The notes: generated from the sequence alone by a model not told the origin. Shown: positions 1 to 9,088, numbered from the stretch's first letter. The stretch: 64,000 bases of DNA from 2-01-FULL-49-17 sp964553025 (GCA_964553025.1 CAZKJF010000018.1:1-64000); one strand, 5' to 3'. Numbers and translations: made by a program.

Positions 1-55
1 CGGGCAGGGCGTTTCAGGCTGGTACTGACTCGTCGGGTCCCATGCTATCGGGCCT
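1..55. other. Sequence upstream of rpmA, unassigned
   Basis: These 55 bases precede rpmA. In most bacteria rplU (L21) sits just upstream of rpmA, so this could be the intergenic end of an rplU-rpmA operon, but no coding frame, hairpin or convincing promoter can be supported from so short a piece. Confidence 0.3.
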
Positions 56-334
56 ATGGCGCATACAAAAGCCATAGGAACTACTAAAAATGGCCGCGAT
101 TCGCAACCGAAATATCTCGGCGTGAAACTCTATGACGGGCAAGTCGCTCTCGTCGGCAACATTATCGTTCGCCAGCGAGGAACGAAATTCCTTCCCGGCG
201 CAGGTGTCCGCCTCGGTTCCGATTATACCATTTATGCCGTCGTCCCGGGTAGAGTGAAATTCACAACTACCCGCAAAACCGGCTTCAATGGCGAACGTCG
301 GATCGCGAAAGTGGTCAGCGTAGTTCCTAACTAA
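56..334 (+). CDS. rpmA: 50S ribosomal protein L27
   Basis: L27 lies at the peptidyl-transferase centre of the large subunit, where its N-terminus contacts tRNA. The 92-aa product opens with MAHTKAIGTTKNGRDS and continues with YLGVK and the IIVRQRGTKFLPGAGV stretch, the normal L27 pattern; length is also normal. The N-terminus starts directly with the functional residues, so there is no cleavable Firmicute-type N-terminal extension. Start ATG at 56 is the only one that fits the family. The stop codon lies inside the left arm of the terminator shared with the convergent rplI. Confidence 0.97.
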   Translation: MAHTKAIGTTKNGRDSQPKYLGVKLYDGQVALVGNIIVRQRGTKFLPGAGVRLGSDYTIYAVVPGRVKFTTTRKTGFNGERRIAKVVSVVPN

Positions 335-363
335 AACCCCTTCGATTATCGAAGGGGTTTTAG
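331..363. terminator. Bidirectional terminator between rpmA and rplI
   Basis: A perfect 16-base palindrome (left arm 331-346, right arm 348-363) with A-rich and T-rich flanks on both sides can terminate both convergent genes. The rpmA stop codon (332-334) is part of the stem and the rplI stop begins at 364. Confidence 0.85.
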
Positions 364-819
364 TTACTGGGTTCTGATGATAAGGCGAATGTTTGCCTGA
401 GCCGAAGCGGACAAATTAATCCCGACAGCATGTTCGCCGGAATGCTTGATATGCTCCCCGTGCTCGCCGAAGTCGAGCATACTTTTTTCGATGTGAAAAC
501 CCGTTTTTTGCGTGAGGAGTTTAGCGACCTCTTCTTTCGTGACCGAAGAAAACAGCGTCCCGTTCGGACTGGCTTTTTTGGAAATCTCAAGGACCGTGTC
601 TTTCAGCGCGGCCAGCGCGGCATTCGCCTGTGCAACTTCTTTCTCGGCCGAGGCGTGCTGCTGGGCTTGGAGGGCATGGGCCTCTTTTTCCGCTCCCGCG
701 CTGGCCGGCTTGGCCAGTTTTCGGGGAAAGAGAAAATTGCGGGCATGGCCGTCAGAAACGTTCTTGATCTCCCCTATTTTCCCGAATCCTTTGATGTTTT
801 GCAACAAAATAACCTTCAT
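364..819 (-). CDS. rplI: 50S ribosomal protein L9
   Basis: L9 is the elongated two-domain protein at the base of the L1 stalk of the 50S subunit. The product is about 151 aa from the ATG at 817-819: MKVILLQNIKGFGKIGEI (N-terminal rRNA-binding domain), followed by ARNFLFPRKLA, a long helical linker rich in Ala/Glu, and a C-terminal domain ending in IRLIIRTQ. A GTG six codons upstream is possible but adds residues foreign to the family. A TGcTAACAT extended -10-like sequence lies just upstream of the ATG. Some CPR lineages are reported to lack L9, so its presence is useful for placement. Confidence 0.95.
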   Translation of the reverse strand: MKVILLQNIKGFGKIGEIKNVSDGHARNFLFPRKLAKPASAGAEKEAHALQAQQHASAEKEVAQANAALAALKDTVLEISKKASPNGTLFSSVTKEEVAKLLTQKTGFHIEKSMLDFGEHGEHIKHSGEHAVGINLSASAQANIRLIIRTQ

Positions 820-857
820 TGCTGAATATGTTAGCACACATATCGATGTTGACCAGA

Positions 858-886
858 GCCCGAACGGAGGCAGCCTCCGTTCGGGC
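858..886 (-). terminator. Terminator of the surface-polysaccharide operon
   Basis: A 13-bp perfect stem (858-870 with 874-886) and a three-base loop lies immediately after the stop of the S41 protease gene, the last gene of the minus-strand operon. The T-run after it is weak. Confidence 0.6.
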
Positions 887-892
887 GATTCG

Positions 893-2107
893 TTATCGAA
901 GAGTATCGAGGGCGCGCTTGAGCTGTGGGTCTTTGTCGGGATCGCCGGGGACGAAATCTTTCTTCTGATCGTCAGTCAGTTCGACTTTGATGTCCGGCTC
1001 AATGCCCTGGGCGGAGATATTGACGCCGGCGGGCGTATACCACTTGGCGATGGTAACTTTCAATGAGGCGCCGTTATCGAAGTTCTCAAGTTCTTGGACA
1101 GATCCTTTGCCGAAAGTTTTTTCGCCGATCAGGCGGATATGCTGGTCATCATGGAGCGCGCCGGCCAAGATTTCGGAAGCGGACGCCGATCCGCCGTTTA
1201 CGAGCATCACCGTCGGATACTTTTTGAGCTGGCTCTTACCGTCGGCTTTAAAGTCATTGCGAGTTCCGTTTCCGAATACTTCGCTGACGACAAGGTGGCC
1301 GTTGTCGACGAACCAACCGGCAAGATTGATGGCGGAATCAAGTAGGCCGCCCGGATTGCCGCGCACGTCAACGATGAGTCCGTCGGTGTTTGATTTTAAG
1401 ATTTCATCGGCTGCCGCCTTGAATTCAGAATCGATATTTTCGCTGAAGGAATAGAGCTGCAGGTACGCGATGTGCTTGCCGTTGTAATCGATCATTTTCC
1501 AGTCTACGGCGGGAACTTTGATTGCATCGCGAGTGATGGTTACATCGCGGGATTTGCCGTCGGCCGAGAGAATAGTCAGAGTGACTTTGGTGCCGATTTT
1601 GCCCCGAATCGTGTTCACGGCTTCATCTACGGCCATGCCGGCCGTATCTTTGCCGTCTACTTTGATGATTTTGTCGCCCGTAACGATACCGGCTTTCTGC
1701 GCCGGACTGTCTTTGATCGGCGCGACAACAACCAGCACGCCGTCCTTTTCGTCCAATTCGATACCGACTCCGCCGAACGAGCCGGAAATCTGCTCTTGGA
1801 ATTTTTGGCTCGTCTCGGGTTCAAAAAATACGGTGTAGGGATCCCCGAGCGAATTAACCATGCCACTGATGGCGCTGTAGACCATTTTTTGCAAATCAAG
1901 CTTGGATTTGTCGACGTACTTGTTTTCCAGGATATTCCAGGCCTTCCAAAATTCGCTGAAATCAACGTTTTGGACGTTGCCCGTGTCCTGATTGATCAGC
2001 GCCTGCACGCTTGCCGCTTTGGATTGATGGAACTGGGAAAATTCAAACCCGCCGCCGAAGCCGATGACCAAGGATGCGATGATGACAATGGGAAGAAATT
2101 TTTTCAT
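893..2107 (-). CDS. ctpA: Carboxyl-terminal processing protease, S41 family
   Basis: This is a membrane-anchored serine protease that cleaves exported proteins from their C-termini. The 404-aa protein has an N-terminal signal anchor (about residues 4-22), a PDZ domain (about 108-190), and an S41 catalytic domain with DVRGNPGG (about 248-254), GGSASASE holding the serine (305-312) and TFGKGS with the catalytic lysine at about 334. The order and spacing are those of CtpA. The start codon overlaps the stop of the upstream GT2 gene (ATGA-type), so it is the last cistron of the polysaccharide operon and is translationally coupled. A role in processing envelope proteins made by that locus is inference. 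Confidence 0.93.
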   Translation of the reverse strand: MKKFLPIVIIASLVIGFGGGFEFSQFHQSKAASVQALINQDTGNVQNVDFSEFWKAWNILENKYVDKSKLDLQKMVYSAISGMVNSLGDPYTVFFEPETSQKFQEQISGSFGGVGIELDEKDGVLVVVAPIKDSPAQKAGIVTGDKIIKVDGKDTAGMAVDEAVNTIRGKIGTKVTLTILSADGKSRDVTITRDAIKVPAVDWKMIDYNGKHIAYLQLYSFSENIDSEFKAAADEILKSNTDGLIVDVRGNPGGLLDSAINLAGWFVDNGHLVVSEVFGNGTRNDFKADGKSQLKKYPTVMLVNGGSASASEILAGALHDDQHIRLIGEKTFGKGSVQELENFDNGASLKVTIAKWYTPAGVNISAQGIEPDIKVELTDDQKKDFVPGDPDKDPQLKRALDTLR

Positions 2108-2913
2108 GAAACGTGAGTAAAACGCCGGGTGCCGTATTTGCGGAAATAGCGGATCGCGTCTTTGATGTGCTGGCGCGTTTGGCGGTTAACGAAAACGTCG
2201 AAGATGCCGACGCGGCCGCGCGATTCTCGGTGATGGTAATGAAACATCTGCGCTTCGGGAATATACGCGACGGCGTATCCATTGTCCCAAAATCGGCGCG
2301 GCCAGTCAACGTCGCTTAGATATAAAAACATGCTTTCATCCATGGGGCCGACTTTTTCCGCCGCCGCCTTGGTAATCATGAAGGCGGAACCCGAGAGCCA
2401 GTCAACGAGAGTCGGATGCGTAAGGTCCCGATCGTTCATGAAAAAATCGTTCATCGATTTTTTCATGAACGGCAAAAGGCCGAGCGGTGTCCGGCGCGAC
2501 AAAATAGTGAGCGGGGTTACATATCGAAAGCATGACGCTTGCGGCGTACCGTCGAAATTTAAAAGTTTGGGGCCGGCCATGCCTACCTCGGAATGGCCGA
2601 TTAAATATTTGTGGAGAATCTCAAAACTGTTTGCCATCGGGATGATATCCGAGTTCATGATGAAGCAGGTATCGCCGCCTGCGGCGGCGATACCTGCGTT
2701 CACTCCTTTGGTATACCCGATATTTTCGGCAAACGGCAGGTATTTCACGGACGGAAATTCTTCAGTAACCACGCTTCGCGTCCGCGGGCCGGCCGCCACG
2801 TCGACCACCAGGATTTCATGGGCAAAACTCGGCGTGATCGCCCGCTGGATTGACTTCAAGCATAATCGCAAGAGTTCAGGCTTTTGATAATTGACGATAA
2901 TGATCGAGAGCAT
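2104..2913 (-). CDS. Glycosyltransferase family 2
   Basis: This is a 269-aa GT-A fold transferase, probably adding a sugar to a lipid-linked or surface glycan in the cytoplasm. It begins MLSIIIVNYQKPELL, has a nucleotide-sugar region ending in the NSDI acidic motif near residues 88-91 (a variant of DxD), and a second half with DWLSGSAFMITK and a DVDWPRRF acidic motif, as in rhamnosyltransferase-like GT2s. It lies one base after the LCP gene and overlaps the protease gene by four bases. Acceptor and donor cannot be told from the sequence. Confidence 0.88.
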   Translation of the reverse strand: MLSIIIVNYQKPELLRLCLKSIQRAITPSFAHEILVVDVAAGPRTRSVVTEEFPSVKYLPFAENIGYTKGVNAGIAAAGGDTCFIMNSDIIPMANSFEILHKYLIGHSEVGMAGPKLLNFDGTPQASCFRYVTPLTILSRRTPLGLLPFMKKSMNDFFMNDRDLTHPTLVDWLSGSAFMITKAAAEKVGPMDESMFLYLSDVDWPRRFWDNGYAVAYIPEAQMFHYHHRESRGRVGIFDVFVNRQTRQHIKDAIRYFRKYGTRRFTHVS

Positions 2914-2914
2914 G

Positions 2915-3964
2915 TTAGTTCAGGATCGTCTGGAACAGCGATTTAATCTGATCGAAATTCCCGCCTTTGGGGGTCAGGATATAAATACCGTTGGCATCCT
3001 TGCCTTGATCGACAAGATTGTCGGTCGAGATGATATATTTCTTCATAGCCGCAAAGTCAGCCGTTTTGGCGAGCGTCACGAAGTTCTTAATGTCAAATAC
3101 GCCGATGTCAGTGCGAATGTTGCTGCGAATGGTGTTGAATACGGAAATTGTTTTGAGCGGATCGCTGAAGAAATTCAAGGATAAAAGCTTGTCTTTGAGG
3201 GCGAACATGACCTGCTGCTGCCGGCGGGACCGGTCGAAATCCGTGGAAGAATAGCGAGATCGGGCATAATAGAGCGCGTTTTGACCGTCCAAATGATTCG
3301 GTCCCGCCGGCAGCGAGAACGGATATCCCCACTGCTTGGGCTCACTGAAGGGCTGGTCCAGAGTTACATCGATTCCGCCGACCGAATCAATGATTTCTTT
3401 AAACGATGAAAAACTGAAAATCACAACGTTGTCAATATATACGCCGGTAATCTGCGAAATCTTATCTTTGATGAATTGGAGGGAATTATTGGAGTGGCTC
3501 AATCCGTATTCGTACGCCTCGTTTAATTTATTGTCGTTGTCGCCGTGAGTCCAGACAAGCAGATCGCGCGGGATCGAGATGAGCGAGGATTTATGAGTTT
3601 TTTTGTCGTAACTCAATACTTGGATCGAATCGGTCAGCAGCGCTCCCCCATCGGCAGCATCAGGATCGTCTTCGCCTCGCATGCCGAGAATTAAAACATC
3701 CAGACGGTCGTCTTCTTTTTCCGGCATGACATAATCGCGGCTCTTGGCGACAGGCAGCTTGTGAGGGTCGGTGTTTTCCGTTTCATTGCCGAATAGTTGT
3801 CCGATATTAATGCTGTGCGAGCCCGTAATTAAAAGATTGCCGATAATAACGGCGACGAAGACACCCAAAATCCAATAACCCACAGGCGGGATGGAAAGGC
3901 GTCGAAGCCATGATTTTCTGGGCTGCGGGGGCATGCCGGGTGAGAACGGCGGAATTGGAGCCAT
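2915..3964 (-). CDS. LytR-CpsA-Psr (LCP) family ligase
   Basis: LCP proteins transfer undecaprenyl-linked glycopolymers onto peptidoglycan outside the membrane. The 349-aa protein has a short Pro-rich cytoplasmic tail, one membrane helix (about residues 29-48), then the LCP domain: LDVLILGMRGEDD, LLTDSIQVLSYD, LISIPRDL with the conserved Arg-Asp, GGIDV, and the late YARSRYSSTDFDRSRRQQ block that holds the pyrophosphate-binding arginines. Its place between two GT2 genes and after an O-antigen-ligase-like gene supports a role in attaching the polymer made by this operon to the cell wall; the polymer itself is unknown. Confidence 0.92.
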   Translation of the reverse strand: MAPIPPFSPGMPPQPRKSWLRRLSIPPVGYWILGVFVAVIIGNLLITGSHSINIGQLFGNETENTDPHKLPVAKSRDYVMPEKEDDRLDVLILGMRGEDDPDAADGGALLTDSIQVLSYDKKTHKSSLISIPRDLLVWTHGDNDNKLNEAYEYGLSHSNNSLQFIKDKISQITGVYIDNVVIFSFSSFKEIIDSVGGIDVTLDQPFSEPKQWGYPFSLPAGPNHLDGQNALYYARSRYSSTDFDRSRRQQQVMFALKDKLLSLNFFSDPLKTISVFNTIRSNIRTDIGVFDIKNFVTLAKTADFAAMKKYIISTDNLVDQGKDANGIYILTPKGGNFDQIKSLFQTILN

Positions 3965-3970
3965 AAGAGA

Positions 3971-5014
3971 TTAAACGAAAAATCGGTGAATTTCCTGACC
4001 GGACGCGCGGGCGGATTTCATGATCGCCCGCCGCTTGTGAAGCATTCGCGGGATACCTTTCAAATAACGCGGCAGTTCGCCGAAGACTTGCGGTTCAAAC
4101 AGCAGTGTATAGGCCAAGACGGCGATTTCGCGCGCGATGATATAGGGCGCGTCCTTCAGAACATTCATTATATAATCGTTTTTGATCCGTGTCCATCGGG
4201 TATTGCGCCATTCCAAACGCCGCTTTTGGATGGGAATTTGTCGTCGAATACCGGTTCGACGGATTGAGCTTACCACCCCCGCGGCGTGGCTTTTGGTTGT
4301 TTGGCGGTCATGCCAGGCAATGATTCGAGGATCATAGACTTGTTTCCAGCCGGCGATGCTGATGCGCCAGGCGACATCCAGATCTTCGCCGTACCAGAAC
4401 AGGTCGTGATCAGCGATCTCACCCAAAACGTGGATGCTTTCCAAAGCCGCCCTGCGAAAAACCGGAACGGCGCCTTCGACCCCGAATATTTCGCGGTAGG
4501 CGCCGAACCGCTCCCCATCCGGCTGGCCGTGGCCGATATTTGCCACGCGCCGCGAACGTTCGATCTGAAAGCCGCACGTGTCGATAATTTTCCGAGGCAA
4601 ATTATCAGCTCGCTCTAAGTCAGCAATCGCGTACTGATAGATTTTGGCTTGGAGTCCGCCTACTCGCTCGTCGGTATCCATAATCTCCAGCGCGCGGGCG
4701 AGGAAATTTTCTTCCAGCATGACATCGACCGACAGGAATACTACGTACGCTCCCCGCGAGCGTTTCAGCAGCAATTCCTGGCCGCCCCACATGCCGTGAT
4801 TTTCGCGGCTCTTGATAAACGAGACCGGCGCCTGATTGCCGAATTCTTTTTGCCAGTATTCGATGACCTCTTGCGTCCGGTCGCTCGATCCATTATCCAA
4901 GATAAGGATTTCAACGCGGCCCCAATCGACGCGCTGGCTTGCCAGCGCGTCGAGACAATGGCGGATATATTTTTCCCCATTGAGAACTACTAGTTGTACG
5001 GATATCGTACTCAT
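3971..5014 (-). CDS. Glycosyltransferase family 2
   Basis: This 347-aa GT2 starts MSTISVQLVVLNGEKYI and carries ILDNGSSDRT, an SVDVM acidic motif where GT2s have DxD, and GEDLDVAWRI, the ED-type motif used by GT2 transferases for the catalytic base. The C-terminal 80 residues are basic and include a hydrophobic helix (IAREIAVLAYTLLF) that probably docks on the membrane. Its start overlaps the stop of the upstream polymerase/ligase gene by four bases, indicating coupled translation. Confidence 0.88.
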   Translation of the reverse strand: MSTISVQLVVLNGEKYIRHCLDALASQRVDWGRVEILILDNGSSDRTQEVIEYWQKEFGNQAPVSFIKSRENHGMWGGQELLLKRSRGAYVVFLSVDVMLEENFLARALEIMDTDERVGGLQAKIYQYAIADLERADNLPRKIIDTCGFQIERSRRVANIGHGQPDGERFGAYREIFGVEGAVPVFRRAALESIHVLGEIADHDLFWYGEDLDVAWRISIAGWKQVYDPRIIAWHDRQTTKSHAAGVVSSIRRTGIRRQIPIQKRRLEWRNTRWTRIKNDYIMNVLKDAPYIIAREIAVLAYTLLFEPQVFGELPRYLKGIPRMLHKRRAIMKSARASGQEIHRFFV

Positions 5015-6570
5015 GCCAGGTTCTTTTCTTCCGCGAACAGAATTCCGAGAACCACGCTGAAAAATAGGAGCGCGCGCTCATCAAATAACGCTACATCAGT
5101 CATCAGATATGCCAGAACCCACGGAATTGAGATTAAACCCGCAGCATAGTAGGCCGAGAAAAAACCGTTTTGGGATGACCGGAATTTCAGATACAGTGTT
5201 TTCAAGATCAGCCAGACAAGATAAAGAGCAGCCAAAAGAGCCGGAATTCCCATCTCGGCGGCGATGTGAAGATAGATATTGTGAGCCGAGGAACCCGCCC
5301 GCGAGAGCTTAATGTCTTGATCCAAAACGACCGGGAAGTTGCCAATGCCAACGCCCAAAAGGGGCCGAGCTTCGATTGAAGAGAGCGTTTGTTTCCAGAT
5401 TAGGATGCGCTGGGCATTGGATGTCTCGCCGAAATCAAGAATTGATTTAATCCGTTGTTGAAGCAGCAACGCGTTGCCCTTGGAAACGAGAAATTGGGGC
5501 GAAGCGAAAATCGGGTACGCGATGCTGAATAGAAGAATGAATATTGTCAGGTAGGATGCGACATATTTGAAGACATTGCGAGTCGGAAGCGGCACGCGCG
5601 TGTGGCGTATGAGCCAGATGACCAAGAAGCTCCAAACGACGACTGCGGCCGCGCCCGCCCAAAACCCGCGCGTGCCGCTTAAAATCACGAACAAGAATAT
5701 TGCCGGAATCCAAAGGACGGCCAGACTGCCGCGCGTTCGAACCATGCTCCAGAACCGCTCCGCCCGCGCCAACGGTTTTTGGATGCTCCAGGCAAAGAAT
5801 GCCGGCAAGCCGAGTAAGAGAAAGATCGGAAAAGAATGCGAATCCGGGAAAAGCGAGAATACGCGCAGTGAGAGCTGATCGCCGAAATACGCGAACCAGG
5901 TATTGCCGACGTGCGTTGCGATATAGGACCACTCGGTGCCGAATTGCCGAAGCTGGATTCCCTCGCCCCAGATGCGCATAAATTGATAGATGTCGACCAG
6001 GTATGTCGCGCAAACTTGGATTATTCCGACTGCCAGCGCGATAATCACTGGCACCGTGAGGTTTCGAATCAGGCGGGCCGGCCGCCGGCCCGCCTGATTC
6101 CACGCGACGACTCCGATCAAAGCCGCATTGACGAAATAAATTATTCGCTTCAGGCCTGCGACTGGATCCGGTGAATGCCACAGCGACAGGAAAGCCAGCA
6201 ATATAAGCGCGTGGAGCGCGACTGCTGCCGGGTGTTTGTGGAAAAATTCGTGCGGATGATTGATCGCTAACTTCAATTCCCCGACCAGATAGCGCCGGGT
6301 TTCCGGCGCAAAGAGCCATTTGCAAAAAATAACGATTGAAAACAAGCGCCATTGATTGAAATTATCAAACGATGCGGTAAGCGGAATTGCAATAAAAAGC
6401 GGGATTGAGCGGACAAAAAAGACTATCCCATCTTCCAGATTCATCAATGCCAGAGCGACGATGAGGATTCCGGTTTCCCAGATGACCAGCGACCGCGGCG
6501 CCAGCCCGGAAACGACAAGGCCAAAAAAAATCAGGTGAGCGATAAATAATGAAAGAGAAAATTTCTTCAT
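5011..6570 (-). CDS. O-antigen ligase/polymerase-like membrane protein (Wzy/WaaL type)
   Basis: The 519-aa protein consists of about 12 hydrophobic segments with a large extracytoplasmic loop near residues 370-420 containing a WKQTLSSIEARPLLGVGIGNF stretch and a nearby SAHNIYLHIAAEMG motif, which together mark the Wzy_C/O-antigen ligase family. Such proteins polymerise lipid-linked repeats or ligate glycans on the outer face of the membrane. It overlaps the genes on both sides by four bases. Whether it acts as polymerase or ligase cannot be decided; with an LCP ligase in the same operon, polymerase is the more likely job. Confidence 0.88.
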   Translation of the reverse strand: MKKFSLSLFIAHLIFFGLVVSGLAPRSLVIWETGILIVALALMNLEDGIVFFVRSIPLFIAIPLTASFDNFNQWRLFSIVIFCKWLFAPETRRYLVGELKLAINHPHEFFHKHPAAVALHALILLAFLSLWHSPDPVAGLKRIIYFVNAALIGVVAWNQAGRRPARLIRNLTVPVIIALAVGIIQVCATYLVDIYQFMRIWGEGIQLRQFGTEWSYIATHVGNTWFAYFGDQLSLRVFSLFPDSHSFPIFLLLGLPAFFAWSIQKPLARAERFWSMVRTRGSLAVLWIPAIFLFVILSGTRGFWAGAAAVVVWSFLVIWLIRHTRVPLPTRNVFKYVASYLTIFILLFSIAYPIFASPQFLVSKGNALLLQQRIKSILDFGETSNAQRILIWKQTLSSIEARPLLGVGIGNFPVVLDQDIKLSRAGSSAHNIYLHIAAEMGIPALLAALYLVWLILKTLYLKFRSSQNGFFSAYYAAGLISIPWVLAYLMTDVALFDERALLFFSVVLGILFAEEKNLA

Positions 6571-8552
6571 ACGAGAGTTTTTACGATTGTAAGCCAGCGC
6601 TCGGTAAATTTCAGCCAGGAATAGCGCGCGCCGTGCGCAGGGCCTTCTGTTTTAATCCTATTCACTTTCGCCGTGTCCGTCAAAGCTTCCCGCATTGCAG
6701 CCGCAATGCGGGAAGGGCTGGCCTCGGTCGCATAAAACGCATTATCTTCGAATAGTTCCCGCCCCAATTCGTTATCGGCGATAATCGGAGGTACTCCCAG
6801 CGCAAGTGCTTCCATCGGCGGCAAACCGAAAGCTTCACGATCCGATACGTACAGGAGCGCCGCGGCATTTCGATATAAAACGGCTAATTCTTCTTGCGGC
6901 ACATAATCTCGGTGACTTACCGCCTCGCGGCCAAGGGTTAAATTCACGGTTTTGACGATATAATCAATTGTCGGCGTTTCATATTTGTCGGGGCCAATCG
7001 TAATCAATCGGAAACTCGAAAATTCTTTGCCGATTTCTTTGAAAGCAAGGATCGTCTCTCGCAGATGCCGCCGCGGAAATGCTTGGCCGACGTACAGAAG
7101 ATATGGATAATCAAGGACGGTGCCGCCTTCTTTCAGTTCTTCAATGTCTACGCCGAGCGGGTTGGCGATGATGCGTCGGGGATTAATGCGGTATAACCGC
7201 GCGACGTTTTTCTTTGAAGTTTCAGAAATGGTCATCACGCGCGACGCGCAATGAGCTGTCCACCAGCCGAAGATTCGATACGCCAGTCGGTAGCGGAACG
7301 GTAATTTCCCCTCGTGAGCCTCATAATAAATATCCTCGGTCAGAAGCGCGAACGAACGATTGAACGCGATGATCGGCAGCATATAGTTTGGCCAGAACAT
7401 TACATTCAGACGCTCAAACCAGAGCTTAATCGGAAGCAAGAGATAGTAATAAATCGGGAACAGCCGCCGCCGAAACAGCGGGACGGGCGCAATTTTTTTC
7501 TCAAACATGGGTGATTTTAAAAACGGCAGATCAGGCGCTTCATCTTTGAAGTACAAAATAAATTCAAATGTTTCCGCCAGCTCGGGCTGCGCGGCGATTT
7601 GCTCGAGTAATTTAATGATCATTTTTCCGACTCCCCATACTGGATTCTTGCCTTCGATTGATTCGCATTCGATGCCGACGCGGATTTTGGCGCCGTCGCC
7701 GCGATAGCCGACATAGAAGTCCTTGAAGCCAGCAAGAATCCCTTTGGAAGCTTCTGCATTTCTGCCCAGGAGTATCTTAAGCCATTGTTTCATTGCCACC
7801 CACCCGCTCCAGGGCACTGCCAAAAGAACTGCCCACAAGGGGCCGTGCTTGAAATTAAAGCGCAGCGCGCTGCGATAATGATGGCGAAATAAAAACGGCG
7901 AACCCATTTTGCCGGTAACTGCCGAAACCGCGTGGCGGACTACAACATCATCGGTCAGGGTAAGCGGAATGCCGGCCCGATAGGCGCGAATGGAATAGTC
8001 GGCGTCTTCAAAATATAAAAAATATTTTTCGTCCAAGCCGCCGATGGTCTGGTAGGCGCGGCGGGATATAGCCATTGCCGCTCCGATTGCATAGGTATCG
8101 GGACCGATCCGTTCCGGTTTGTGGATATGCTGAAGCGTCGGTTTCAGCCACTGAATACTGCCCCCGTAGACGGTTCGGGAGCCCTCGTTGATAGCCAGGC
8201 CGACAAGCCCGTCTGAAGGGCCTAAAACGCCCTTCAGACGGGCGATAAAGTCAGTTTCGACCCAAGTGTCAGGATTGATCAGCAGAACCCAATCAGCCCC
8301 CTTTTTAAAGGCTTTAGCGAGGCCAAGGTTGCTGGCACCGGCGAAGCCGAGATTTCGAGGGCTGGAAATCAGATCAACCGAAGAGAAGTCTTGCTCAACC
8401 GCATGTTCGAGTTTTGTCCGGTCATGAGGCTTAGAATCATTGTCCACGACAATCACCTCAAAGCTTGAATCGGTTTGATCCCGCAAAGATTTCAGGAGAC
8501 GCAATAGTTCATCTGAGCCGTTGTAGTTGACGGAAACAAGCGATACTTTCAC
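6567..8552 (-). CDS. Two-domain glycosyltransferase (GT2-GT4 fusion)
   Basis: This 661-aa protein joins two complete transferases. Residues 1 to about 260 are a GT2 (KVSLVSVNYNG, VVDNDSK, INPDT acidic motif, FEDADYSIRAY), followed by a basic amphipathic linker. From about residue 290 (IRVGIECE) to the end is a GT-B GT4 domain with YVGQAFPRRHL, ITIGPDKYE and the EX7E motif in DREAFGLPPMEAL (about 570-580). It is the first gene of the operon. The start is a GTG whose first base lies seven bases after the end of a TATGGT -10 element, so the operon mRNA should be leaderless. The fusion suggests two consecutive sugar additions by one enzyme. Confidence 0.9.
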   Translation of the reverse strand: MKVSLVSVNYNGSDELLRLLKSLRDQTDSSFEVIVVDNDSKPHDRTKLEHAVEQDFSSVDLISSPRNLGFAGASNLGLAKAFKKGADWVLLINPDTWVETDFIARLKGVLGPSDGLVGLAINEGSRTVYGGSIQWLKPTLQHIHKPERIGPDTYAIGAAMAISRRAYQTIGGLDEKYFLYFEDADYSIRAYRAGIPLTLTDDVVVRHAVSAVTGKMGSPFLFRHHYRSALRFNFKHGPLWAVLLAVPWSGWVAMKQWLKILLGRNAEASKGILAGFKDFYVGYRGDGAKIRVGIECESIEGKNPVWGVGKMIIKLLEQIAAQPELAETFEFILYFKDEAPDLPFLKSPMFEKKIAPVPLFRRRLFPIYYYLLLPIKLWFERLNVMFWPNYMLPIIAFNRSFALLTEDIYYEAHEGKLPFRYRLAYRIFGWWTAHCASRVMTISETSKKNVARLYRINPRRIIANPLGVDIEELKEGGTVLDYPYLLYVGQAFPRRHLRETILAFKEIGKEFSSFRLITIGPDKYETPTIDYIVKTVNLTLGREAVSHRDYVPQEELAVLYRNAAALLYVSDREAFGLPPMEALALGVPPIIADNELGRELFEDNAFYATEASPSRIAAAMREALTDTAKVNRIKTEGPAHGARYSWLKFTERWLTIVKTLV

Positions 8553-8558
8553 CCGTCT

Positions 8559-8587
8559 ACCATAGCAAAAATCGCCCTTTTTTTCAA
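8559..8587 (-). promoter_or_regulatory. Promoter of the polysaccharide operon, leaderless spacing
   Basis: On the minus strand a TTGAAA -35 (8582-8587) and a TATGGT -10 (8559-8564) are 17 bases apart, and the -10 is preceded by TG (extended). Six bases separate the -10 from the GTG start at 8552. Confidence 0.75.
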
Positions 8588-8599
8588 TAAAAATGAAAT

Positions 8600-8620
8600 C
8601 CCGCCGGCGAAGCCGGCGGG
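8600..8620 (-). terminator. Terminator of the Cys-rich orphan gene
   Basis: A nine-base GC-rich stem with GAA loop (8600-8608/8612-8620) is followed on the minus strand by a T-rich tract. It lies just after the stop at 8629. Confidence 0.8.
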
Positions 8621-8628
8621 CAGACTCA

Positions 8629-9072
8629 CTATGACGGAAACATTGCCATGATGTCTTGATTGATAATGATCAGGTCTACGAGCGATTCCGTCTCCACATT
8701 CAGGCGATGCGCCCGAACGACGATAAAGCGGAATATCGAGATTTCGACGGGATCCCCGGTGATGCTGGCGCTTTCAGCGCCGTCATCATATAAACTTTCA
8801 AAATCTTCTTTCAGCAGCGAACGCTTGAGACGCTCGAACACAATGTGGGCCGTGTCAGGCTTAGCCATTACTTCGGCATCCACGCACCGGAGGCAGGCCG
8901 TTGTATGATCGGAAAAGCCCGTGTGCGGAGAATTGTGCTTCTCGCAAAAAAGTCTGTGCCTTTTAGCGCACGGTAAGCACGCGCACGCTTCCAGGCCGCC
9001 GTCATCCCAATACGGAATAAGAGCGATCTGGCGAGCATCCTTCTTGCAGAAGACGCAATCCGTAAAAGCCAT
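8629..9072 (-). CDS. Cys-rich small protein of unknown function (zinc-ribbon-like)
   Basis: I do not recognise this 147-aa protein. Its N-terminal half holds several Cys pairs: CVFC (6-9), CACLPC (about 30-35), a single CEKH, and CLRC (about 60-63), spaced as in treble-clef or zinc-ribbon domains. The C-terminal half (from about 70) is Cys-free and mixed alpha/beta. It has its own near-consensus promoter and its own terminator, and no partner gene. The leader ends GGGTTCTTT-ATG, a sequence shared with other small orphans in this window. Zinc binding is inference from the Cys spacing. Confidence 0.75.
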   Translation of the reverse strand: MAFTDCVFCKKDARQIALIPYWDDGGLEACACLPCAKRHRLFCEKHNSPHTGFSDHTTACLRCVDAEVMAKPDTAHIVFERLKRSLLKEDFESLYDDGAESASITGDPVEISIFRFIVVRAHRLNVETESLVDLIIINQDIMAMFPS

Positions 9073-9088
9073 AAAGAACCCTACTCAA

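Noticed and set aside
1472..2116. Long plus-strand open frame opposite the S41 protease
   Set aside because: It lies entirely within a well-supported gene, has no promoter or recognisable domain, and is explained by codon bias. The same holds for the many other long frames antisense to known genes, for example 17545-18303, 11472-11900 and 58897-59568.
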